From: Sthenelais limicola
Lineage: Eukaryota > Annelida > Polychaeta > Phyllodocida > Sigalionidae
Length of the DNA: 64,000 bases
Assembly: GCA_942159475.1 (NCBI GenBank)
Contig: OW804094.1
Span: forward strand, 46,744,966-46,808,965
Direction of reading: 5' to 3'
Shown here: piece after piece, positions 46,136 through 55,100 of the stretch
How the letters are laid out: each line of letters begins with the position of its first letter
Position numbering within the stretch: position 1 is the first letter of the stretch
Translations under genes and position numbers: made by a program
Notes under the pieces: generated by a model
Told to the model about the DNA's origin: nothing
Seen by the model: only the letters and a program-made list of their open reading frames with translations
The model's database searches: none

Positions 46136-48326
46136 CTTGTAGTAAATACAGGTGCAGACAGGATTACAGGATTTGCAACAGTAGACGTGGGATCCACAAT
46201 TGTAGACGCAGGATCCACCACATCCGATACGTTTGTTACTATTTTATAAAACCTAAAATATAAACAATATAATATATAGTATACGAAATATGTTAAAATA
46301 ATATTTTTACTAATGCAGCTAAACTAGACAACTAATTTCCCAGCCAAACTAGACATTTTGATTTCTTTTCCAGCCAAACTAGGCATTTTGATTTCTTTTC
46401 CAGCCAAACTAGGCATTTTGATTTCTTTTCCAGCCAAACTAGGCATTTTGATTTCTTTTTCAGCCAAACTAGGCATTTTGATTCCTTTTTCAGCCAAACT
46501 AGGCATTTTAATTCCTTTTCCAGTCAAACTAGACATTTTGATTCTGTTTATTATCCAGATCAACTGATCCGGTCCTTTTTTTACAAAACCCCAGTGCTAG
46601 GGTAGGCACAACAACAGGTGGCACCTCTAGTGTAAAGTAAGCACACCAGCCTTTTATGAACTGGACGCGCCTGGGGGGGAGAGATTGTATGTAAAGTTAC
46701 TACACTAAGATATATTTTCAAGTTGTTTTTACCCGGTAGTAGCAGATACGGATGGTGTACTTGTAGTTGCTACATAAATGGTAGAATCTACCAGTGTAGT
46801 AGTAGTAGTAGTCAATACACGAATAGTACGATTTACCATCATTTCCAAAAACCTAAAATATAAACAAACATATAACTATTTAAATATAAATGTAATGGTA
46901 ACTGGTACCACAGTTTAGTCTCTTTTTATTTAGGTTTAACCAGTATACGTGACATACAGTAAAACAATGATAGAACGTATAAATAATTTCTTTTATGTGT
47001 CTAGCATGCATACATAAAAACCTTTGCTTTGTGAGTGAACAATAGAATATTACATATGCCCCCCCACCCCGCTTCCTTAAAAAAATGGGTTACTATGATC
47101 AAACCCTTACACCTTTTAAGCTGGACATCAAAGTACTCCAAGGTGAATTTAGAATCCCTAAACTTGAACTTATTAAAGTAAACTTTACAATTTTGTTACT
47201 TGAACCATACCTTTTGTTGGTGGAACCTCTTAATCTTTATTTGTACTACAATTATCATGGTCCATCCAACCTAACATTTTACATTTTTTATAGTAAAAAT
47301 GCTTGGTAAACCGTCCTTTATGGCAGCTAACGCACAAGTGTTTTAGTTTATAGGTATCAAGTTTCCTTGCTAAATGCGTTATCAAGACATGTAAATGCCT
47401 ATAGACTTGACTATTAAAATCTAGCAATGAGTGAATTTCGATTAATAAATGGATGGAGTATATCTCGACAACGTCGATGGATCCATTTATTAAATTGGTG
47501 GTTCGATGTTGTTGGAAATAACATGTGTGTAAATTATAAATTAAAAATATTTATATGGATGCTTAGTAAAAATATGATTACAGATAATTACAATGCTTAC
47601 ACATATAGATCAATAGGACATGTACGCAATATTGATTCAATGATAATACGAAATAGACATATAAAACGCTCGCAAATTTGGGAAATGTATACAGCCCTTG
47701 TTTATGATGTATTTGCTATGTATAAAATAATACCATATCCTCGTGATCGATTTATGATAAGGTTTATTACTCGAATAAGGCGTCAAACTCAATTTTACAT
47801 GAACCATATTAATTTTTTTTCATTTATGTCTTTAGAAAGCATGTGTATGCATGCTATACGACATTATATAGAAATGGAAATTATTCGAGAATCACAGTTA
47901 AATAATATACCTCATTTAAAACATAAAATATTACTGGATAATTCACTTCAATCTACGTCTTGTTTAATATATAAAAAGCTATGGAAATATGCATCTAAAA
48001 AAATTGAAATAAAACTATAATAAGTATTATACTTACGTGCAAGCTCCACTTTCGCAAATATATTTTACATTTCTGGTCCTCAAAGTGTGCAAATAAGGAA
48101 GAGTCTGAAGGTTGTAGTATATATCATTTTTCCAGTCTATTGTTGTCAAGTTCAAAATGAATTCTGTTGTTAGAAGAGATGTAATGCTAAGAACATTTGG
48201 AATACATTTGCATTTGTAAATTTCCGTTCCTGAAATGTTGGTTTTTACACAATTCGCGCGAAAACTACAACAATGACAGATCCCTGCCATTGCAAGCATA
48301 CAGATAAAGAAAATAATAGAATTCAT
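46136..48326 (-). CDS. Spliced secreted Thr-rich N-glycosylated protein (3'-incomplete model)
   Basis: Three minus-strand exons fit by splice sites and phase: 48326-48037, 46852-46733 and 46252-46136. The first starts at an ATG giving a good signal peptide (MNSIIFFICMLAMAGICHC), then a Cys-bearing domain ending CESGAC with sequons NIS and NLT. It ends in phase 2 at GTAAGT. The second and third both begin after the same TATATTTTAG context, start and end in phase 2, and add Thr/Val-rich segments with sequons NRT and NVS. An upstream in-frame ATG at 48407 would add 27 residues before the signal. The first intron contains the plus-strand gene at 47427. No transmembrane or terminal exon could be fixed. 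The family is not recognised. A viral or host surface/secreted protein is an inference. Confidence 0.5.
46341..46550. repeat. Seven-copy 30-bp tandem repeat inside the putative intron
   Basis: Units begin with CAGCCAAACT at 46341, 46371, 46401, 46431, 46461, 46491 and (as CAGTCAAACT) 46521. Because 30 is a multiple of three, both strands are open across it. Every unit carries a TTTCTTTTCCAG acceptor-like stretch on the plus strand. Confidence 0.95.
47427..48020 (+). CDS. Unknown 197-aa protein with a BC-box/SOCS-box-like C-terminus
   Basis: Not recognised as a whole. The N-terminal two thirds are rich in Trp, Tyr, Ile and Arg. Residues 135-144 (SLESMCMHAI) match the Elongin-BC box pattern S/T-L-x3-C-x3-hydrophobic. 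They are followed by an Arg and, about 15 residues on, NIPHLKHKILL, which resembles the Cul5-box plus LK..LL end of SOCS boxes in ASB/SOCS proteins. Such boxes recruit Elongin B/C and Cullin-5 ubiquitin ligase (family knowledge), so a substrate-adaptor role is inferred. The ATG at 47427 is the first in frame. The gene lies inside the first intron of the minus-strand spliced gene, ending 16 bases before that gene's first donor site. Confidence 0.6.
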   Translation: MSEFRLINGWSISRQRRWIHLLNWWFDVVGNNMCVNYKLKIFIWMLSKNMITDNYNAYTYRSIGHVRNIDSMIIRNRHIKRSQIWEMYTALVYDVFAMYKIIPYPRDRFMIRFITRIRRQTQFYMNHINFFSFMSLESMCMHAIRHYIEMEIIRESQLNNIPHLKHKILLDNSLQSTSCLIYKKLWKYASKKIEIKL

Positions 48327-48407
48327 TTTAGTCAAGTTAGATGTTGGTTTAAAGTAGTAGTTGGAAGTTGTTGCTGATTGCCTGAATGTGCGCGCAAGTG
48401 TGTGCAT

Positions 48408-48804
48408 GTAGAACTAGGGATTGCAAGTCTTTAGAAAATAAGCTACAATGTGTAGATAAATTTTAGAATAAGTAGTAAAAATTAATGTATGAATTACTAC
48501 ATTGATTTTTTTTTTGTACATTAATACACATGATATAATTTTTACCATTGTAATGACATTGCAATTTATTGTAAACATTATTGCTGGGTTTATAAATCTT
48601 AACGAATAGATTCACTAATTGTTTATGCTAGCATTGTTTTGAACAACTGTGTATTCATCTTGGGTGGTACTAAAACTATCAGTTTAATTGGGGAGGGGAA
48701 AACTGAGAAAGAAATAAAAACGCTGTGATTCTACAAAACATTAATGGATCTACATAGATAAAGCAAGGGGTTGTGAGAACAATGGATTTAGTGCAAAGAT
48801 GTGC

Positions 48805-48839
<35 letters not shown>

Positions 48840-48896
48840 GATGAACTTTTGTTTATATATCATTGAAAAATAGGAATTATATACTATGATGTAAGT
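48408..48896. promoter_or_regulatory. Divergent intergenic region, candidate bidirectional promoter
   Basis: Separates the minus-strand secreted-protein gene from the plus-strand gene at 48897. AT-rich, with a GT run leading into a (TA)n tract at about 48812-48839, 58 bases before the downstream ATG. No other feature was recognised. Confidence 0.4.
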
Positions 48897-49547
48897 ATGA
48901 ACATTTGCTATGTTATTAATTTAATAATATTAGGTACAAAAATTGATTTTAAGAATAAATATAAAGAACTAAACTTGCACAAGACTGAACAGTTTTTTAA
49001 AAATAGTCTTTTGTGTCAAAACAGCTTTATTTATAAAGGAACGTGCGTGCTAAAATATAATGACTATACTGTAAGGGTTACGAAAAAAGGCTTTGTTTCG
49101 TTTCTTATTAAGGATCGTTTTGCATTAGTACTTAGAAATTTAAAAAAGATTATATCTTTGTTTTTAATATATTTTAATCATAAATACACTTTACTTAATC
49201 AAAATGTAGTTATAAAGGTAAAGAATATACAAATAACATTTCAAATTAAAGAATGTGAATTAAGTTTTTCATTTTTTTGCCAGCAATTTATTTTTCAACA
49301 CAATGCTAAATATATATTTTTTATTAAAGAGTGTAATAATGAAGATTTTAGCTGGATTCCAGTTCCCAACTTAAATATCAAAATCGGAGATGCCTTTGTT
49401 TGTAATTATTTAAAAGTAAAGTTTAATAACCATACAATATTATCAATTTCTCATACATATAAAGGCAGTTGCCTTACTCAGTCTTTAAAGCAATTTTATG
49501 TAATTTGTTTAGATATAAAACGCTTATGTGATACAATGCTATTGTAA
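48897..49547 (+). CDS. Unknown 216-aa protein, possibly TBP-fold
   Basis: No certain family. The C-terminal 100 residues show a pattern like one repeat of TATA-binding protein: a strand (NVVIKVKNIQITFQI), a helix region, FSWIPVPNLN where TBP has its conserved E-x-FPG/W segment, then strand-turn-strand-helix (YLKVKFNNHTILSIS... LKQFYVI). Residues 45-100 could be the matching half of a first repeat. TBP homologues occur in several large DNA viruses, so a transcription role is plausible but inferred. The stop TAA is followed after one base by the next gene's ATG, suggesting co-transcription. An all-purpose alternative is a lineage-specific Polinton protein. Confidence 0.5.
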   Translation: MNICYVINLIILGTKIDFKNKYKELNLHKTEQFFKNSLLCQNSFIYKGTCVLKYNDYTVRVTKKGFVSFLIKDRFALVLRNLKKIISLFLIYFNHKYTLLNQNVVIKVKNIQITFQIKECELSFSFFCQQFIFQHNAKYIFFIKECNNEDFSWIPVPNLNIKIGDAFVCNYLKVKFNNHTILSISHTYKGSCLTQSLKQFYVICLDIKRLCDTMLL

Positions 49548-49548
49548 C

Positions 49549-50934
49549 ATGGACATTATTGATAATCTAGCTTCTTTGATTATTGCAAATTTGTTTACTG
49601 AGGTTACAAATTTGGAATCAAATATTAAGTACTGGACCAACGTTTATAGTAGTAGAGATCATTGTTTATCATATGGAACTCGTACATTTTCAAAATCAAA
49701 TCCCAAGCTAGCAAAAAACACATTTAAAATTGAAGCTGACTTTAATACTGTTTTATTTAAGGAGTTGAGAAGAAAATGTAGAGATTCATTTAGACGGAAT
49801 TTTCCTTTTATTTTTTTACAATATTTAGAAAATAAACACTGCAAAGAGCTTAGAAAAGCTATTTCTTCATCTAATAAGACACTTATAAGAAATGACTTAT
49901 TATCGGCAAACAGCCATATATTTTCTTCTTTAGCTCATTTGTTTTGTATTTCAATTAATGTTTACAGAAATACAAAACATACAAACGTGTATACACCAAA
50001 TAAATCATTTAGAAAAGAGGTAATTGTTATTGAATATAACAGGGAAATAGATTCCTATGTCCAGTCTAGCAGAAAGTTGGAGTTAGAATCGAAAAAAATA
50101 GTTAAAAAGTCTACTTGCAGCAGCACATCTAAATTGTCAGATAATTTTCATTTTCGAAACAAAGATTGTAGTGCATTTACATATCACGGCAAGCGGAAAT
50201 TAGTAAATACAGAAAGAAATAAATCTGATGAAAAAAAGAAAAAGAAAAACAAAGAGGAACACATTTCTGTTGCTGGTGTAAATACTGGTACTTCTACAAT
50301 CTCTGGCGCCACTGTGTCTACATCTAATTATTATTTAACTCCAATGGAATCATTATCTATGGCAAACAATGTAACATTACAAAAATCTCCATGTGAAACG
50401 CATCCAAATCCTTTGGTACACAACTTAAGTTTTGATATTGAACATTTTGAAGGAGATACTACATGGAAAGATGATTTTGGAGCATCTGAATTAGATCTTT
50501 TTGTTGAATGCTTGTCAACAAAAAATACTGATAATGTTGAAACCGTTACACAAAGGTATGATGATAATCAAACTATTTTAGAAAAAACTGAGTCATTAAC
50601 TAACAAGGAACAATTAGAAATTGATAATGCTGCTTGTGGTAATATATTGTTTAATGAAAACACTAGCGAGCTGTATGACATGCCAATGGCAGATGAGCTT
50701 TTTAAACCAAAAACTGATGTAGCTTTAAGCAAAAAGGACAAGGAATACGCATTAAGTAAAATTACAACAGTTTTAAATATTTGCGATCGAATTGAAAACC
50801 ATGTTAAGGTTTTAGAAAAAAATATAATTTCAGGAACTTTAAATAATTGCACGCTTTGTCCAGTTCATTGCATGGCATCTTTAGATAAAGGAACCAAAGG
50901 AAAAAGAGGTCCTAAAAAGAAAATAATATTATAA
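49549..50934 (+). CDS. Unknown 461-aa protein with Lys-rich middle and basic C-terminus
   Basis: The ATG at 49549 is preferred because the frame upstream overlaps the preceding gene and has no ATG. Residues 1 to about 180 look folded, with blocks such as LFKELRRKCRDSFRRNFPF and LAHLFCISINVYRNT. The latter loosely recalls the late part of an OTU-type protease domain, but no catalytic Cys/His pair was evident. A low-complexity Lys/Ser/Thr region follows, then an acidic stretch. The C-terminus KGKRGPKKKIIL resembles an AT-hook-like nuclear signal. The last base of the stop codon overlaps the next ATG (TAATG), so the two are probably expressed together. Function unknown. Confidence 0.7.
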   Translation: MDIIDNLASLIIANLFTEVTNLESNIKYWTNVYSSRDHCLSYGTRTFSKSNPKLAKNTFKIEADFNTVLFKELRRKCRDSFRRNFPFIFLQYLENKHCKELRKAISSSNKTLIRNDLLSANSHIFSSLAHLFCISINVYRNTKHTNVYTPNKSFRKEVIVIEYNREIDSYVQSSRKLELESKKIVKKSTCSSTSKLSDNFHFRNKDCSAFTYHGKRKLVNTERNKSDEKKKKKNKEEHISVAGVNTGTSTISGATVSTSNYYLTPMESLSMANNVTLQKSPCETHPNPLVHNLSFDIEHFEGDTTWKDDFGASELDLFVECLSTKNTDNVETVTQRYDDNQTILEKTESLTNKEQLEIDNAACGNILFNENTSELYDMPMADELFKPKTDVALSKKDKEYALSKITTVLNICDRIENHVKVLEKNIISGTLNNCTLCPVHCMASLDKGTKGKRGPKKKIIL

Positions 50935-51902
50935 TGGAACGTGAGTCTTTTTATATTTCTTTGCTTTCCAATTGTAAGCATTCATCAAGACAAAATATTG
51001 CATCTCATTTTTTTACTGAATTACCAGTAGAAATAACGTTTGAGAATGGCAATTGGGATGTCGCCCTTGTAGAAATTAACGTGCCGATTTCTTGGTATAA
51101 TGTACCTGAAAAGCCAACTGCAAATAGAACTGTTTCACATATAAGAAACTATTTTAAATTAAAAAACGGTGTTAAGCAACCAAAAGAAATAACTGATATT
51201 GTTTCATTTCAAAACAAATATACTTCAGAACAAATTCCCTATGGCAACTATGGACATATTCAAGATTTTATTTCTTGCATTAACAAAGTTTTTCTTAAAC
51301 AGGATAACCTAACTGTTTTAAGATATAACAATTCCGTAAGACATACTCATATGTCTCTTCATCCTCAAAATTTGCGACCTATTTTATATGTTGCACCAGG
51401 AGATAAAGTTATTATATCAAAAGAAATGTCTAAAATACTTAAATTTGATCAATGCATACCAGAAACAACCGAAGCGTTAGGTGCTGATGTTGCTGTTTTT
51501 AATGGAAAAGAAATTGAAGACAATAATTTAAATCCTAACAATTTAAAAGCAATACAAGATATTATTGGAATGCACCATGATTTAAATTACTCATACACAT
51601 CATATAATGCATGTGCTGTTCCTAATTTTGCATCTCCAACATCATCTCTTTTTATATATTCAAATATTGTTGATTTTGAAATATTGTCAACGGCATATAC
51701 TCGGTTATTAAAAACAGTTTCTGTTTGGGGTGTTTTTGGCAGTACTTTAAACGTTGTATATTCCAAACCTCAATATAAAAAAGTAACATCTCGAGAAATA
51801 AAGGAAATTGAAATTTCCATTATGAATGATCAAGGAAAGCCAATTCAATTTCAATATGGTAAAGTAAGTCTTGTTTTACATTTTCAAAAGCGTGCTAAGT
51901 AA
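50934..51902 (+). CDS. Polinton virion protein, probable minor capsid (penton-like)
   Basis: 322 residues, beta-rich. Landmarks of a family found widely in Maverick elements are visible: an N-terminal FTELPVEITFENGNWDVALV and EINVPISWYNV, a central SKEMSKILKFD, and SSLFIYSNIVDFEIL near residue 240. The last 60 residues contain KEIEISIMNDQGKPIQFQYG. The order and length fit the conserved second structural protein that accompanies the double-jelly-roll capsid protein in these elements. Assignment as the pentameric vertex protein is inferred from size and context, not from a recognisable catalytic site. It overlaps the previous gene by one base. A 246-base gap with a short GC-rich patch follows before the polymerase gene. 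Confidence 0.6.
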   Translation: MERESFYISLLSNCKHSSRQNIASHFFTELPVEITFENGNWDVALVEINVPISWYNVPEKPTANRTVSHIRNYFKLKNGVKQPKEITDIVSFQNKYTSEQIPYGNYGHIQDFISCINKVFLKQDNLTVLRYNNSVRHTHMSLHPQNLRPILYVAPGDKVIISKEMSKILKFDQCIPETTEALGADVAVFNGKEIEDNNLNPNNLKAIQDIIGMHHDLNYSYTSYNACAVPNFASPTSSLFIYSNIVDFEILSTAYTRLLKTVSVWGVFGSTLNVVYSKPQYKKVTSREIKEIEISIMNDQGKPIQFQYGKVSLVLHFQKRAK

Positions 51903-52148
51903 TTTAATTCCTAGGTGTCGCCAGCCGCTAGGGCGGTGACCCCATAAGATAAAAGTTTAATTTATGGTCTTAGTACAACGTTTTAATTAGTTTAAAAATA
52001 AAAAATCTAAGGCCTTATGCATGTCTAGTAAACAACCAAGAGTTGATGCTGTGGTTAACCTGTGGACTTTTGGTCAAACAATAAGGGTATCGGCATGATT
52101 ACATTCGCATTTGTTTTCAGTATTTAGTTGGTGCTTAACTTTTTAAAA

Positions 52149-55100
52149 ATGCCTTTTTTAGTGGTTAAAAACAATGCTAAAAAAGCACTAAACGGTATAG
52201 TGACTGAATACATTACCAAACCAAGAAAATTGCAATTAGATCCGCATTTATTTACAGAACGTCAACGAAATTATTTTTTGCGAAAAATAAGAAAAAAATA
52301 TCGAGAGTTTGGGGGAATAAAATTTCAATTAAGAATTGAAGTAAAGTTAGGTAAATACAATATTACAACTGGTCGATACCATGAAATTAATCCTTCTTTT
52401 AACAGCGTTGCTATTTCAGTTTTTGATGTATCATCCATGGAATTAAAATATGATACAGCCTTAAATGAAGCACTTGGATTTTTTGACAACTTTATATATA
52501 TGGGAAGTGGGTGGTTTGTGGTGGAAATTATTCAGTATGTATTAAGCATCTGTAAAGCAAATCCTTGGGGTGGTAATATATGTAAATTACCACCTTTTTT
52601 ACAATATAAAAAAAATTTGATTAATGTACCATCTGCTGGAAACAAATGTTTTATATATTGCATATTGGAAGGGTTTATAAAAGCTGATTACCCAGATATA
52701 AAACGCTGCAGCAAACTGAAATGGTCGGAAAAAAGATACGAAAATTATTTATTTAAAACAAATACAAGACAGCTGAATTTAAATTCGTTATCATTTCCTA
52801 TGAATTTAGGAGACATTTCAAAATTTGAAAAAGATAATAACATTTCAATTAATGTATTTGGATTAATGAAAGGTAAAAAAACAATAAAAAAACCATTGAT
52901 GCCATTTCCAATGTATGTGTCAACAAAGATTGCCAATGACAAATGTCATTTAAACTTACTTTTATATAATCACCATTTTATGCTTATTACAAATTTCAAT
53001 AGTTTCATATATCCATTTTTTTGGAATAAACATAAATATTTTTGCCAGAAATGCTTACTATCATTTACAAATAAAAATTCATTAAATTTACACATGGAAT
53101 GTAACCAGTGCACAAATGGAGATTACAGTGGACAGTCATTGCTAATGCCTGAACAAGGAAATACAGTTAAATTTACAAATTTTGTTAATCAAATAAAGAA
53201 TCCCTTTGTTATATATGCAGATTTTGAATCATTTATTCAAAAGCAAAACAAAAAGAAAGGAAAAAATACTCGCATTATTTCAAAGCATAAAGTCAATGCA
53301 TTTGGAGCTATATTTATTTCAAAATATAAAAAGTACAATGAAGATGTTTATGTATATCTTGGAAAAAATCCTATAAAAGCATTTGTAAAATATTTGCTAC
53401 AAGCCAGAGACAAAATTGCTCGAATTTTACAAGATAACACAGAACAAATGCCTAAATTAACTAATGTAGATATTAAACGCTTGAAAAAAGTTAAATCTTG
53501 TTATCTTTGTGGGCAGTTATTTGATAAAATACATAGACCTAAAGTTCTTGATCATTCTCACTTAGGTAAAGAAGGTATTCCAGAACGAGACTTAAATTAT
53601 GCATGCAATAAATGCAATTTAACTGTTAGTGCTTTAAAAATGGATACTATGAGAATACCTGTTATTATGCATAATTTAATAGGGTATGATTCTCATTTTT
53701 TAGTACGAGAAATGTCGCGGTACATACACCAAAAAATTAAAGTGTTGCCTTTATCTTCAGAAAATTTTTTTGCTATGTTCGTAGATAAATTCGTATTTAT
53801 GGATTCTTTTCAATTTCTTCCAGATTCATTATCTAATTTAGCAATCAAGCTAGCTAGCGAGGGAGAACACAAAATGAAACTAACACAAGAATCCATTTCA
53901 GACAAAGAATTATTACCTTTGGTTATTAAAAAAGGAGTCATGTGTTACAATTATATTTCATCATTTCATATTTTAAAAGAAAAAAAACTGCCTCCAATTG
54001 AATGTTTTTATAATGATTTAACACAAAAATCAATATCTCAAGATGATTATAAGTTTGCCCAAAAGGTATTTAAAAAGTTTCGTTGCAAAAACATTGGTCA
54101 ATATCTAATTGTGTACTTAAAAACAGATGTTCTTCTTCTTGCCGATGTTTTTGAATCATTTAGAGAAACAAGTTTATCAAACTATAAACTAGACCCGGTA
54201 CGCTATTTAAGTGCTCCATCTCTTACATATGATGCATTATTTAAGTATACGGGTATTGAAATTGACTTATTAAATGAAATAGACATGTATTTATTCATTG
54301 AAAAAGGAATTAGAGGAGGTATAACAAATGTTTCACATCGATATGCAAAAGTAAATGGTCCTAATGAACACATTCTTTATTATGATTGCAATAATTTATA
54401 TGGTTATGCCATGTCATTTCCATTGCCATACAAAGACTTTTCTTGGGTGGATTTTGCACTTTATGATAGTTTTAATGTTATGAAAGTTAAAAGCAATGCC
54501 TCAATTGGTTATATTTTAGAAGTGGATTTAAAATACCCTTCAAGCCTTCATAATTTACATGACTCATATCCTTTAGCCCCAGAAAAAAAGAAAATATTAC
54601 AAAGTAGTTTATCTGTATATGCACGAAATGTAAAGGATTTATTTAACCTTCGAGGCAATACATCACCTTTAAAATTGGTTACAACACTAGAAGATAAATA
54701 CAATTATATAGTACACTATAGATGTTTACAGTTTTATTTAAAAAAAGGTCTTAAAATAACTAAAATACATCGCATATTATCTTTTAAACAAAAGCCTTGG
54801 ATGAAACCTTACATTGATTTTAACAATGAAAAAAGAAAATCAGCTAGTTCAATTTTTGAAAAAGATTTTTTCAAATTAATGAACAACGCAGCATTTGGTA
54901 AATGTATGGAAAATACAAGAAAAAGAGTTAACATTAACCTTATTCAAAATCCAGATGAATGCGCACGTTACATGAGGCGTCCTACTTTTCAGGCAGCGCA
55001 CATATACGATCAAAACCTAGTTGGAATTAAATATAGAAAAAAACAAATTCTTTTAAACAAACCCATATATTTAGGATTTAGTATTTTGGAAATATCAAAA

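Noticed and set aside
46530..46681. Possible minus-strand exon after CTCTCCCCCCCAG
   Set aside because: Phase fits and about 47 codons are open, but it has no motif and runs into the 30-bp repeat; left unannotated.
47230..47402. Minus-strand frame with CVSCHKGR...KKC...NC, reachable by a CTATAG acceptor in the right phase
   Set aside because: Could be an alternative terminal exon of the secreted-protein gene, but one weak acceptor and a short Cys pattern are not enough.
51903..52148. GC-rich patch (GTCGCC...GGCGGTGACC) between minor capsid and polymerase genes
   Set aside because: Stem complementarity is weak when checked base by base; no terminator or RNA feature can be claimed.
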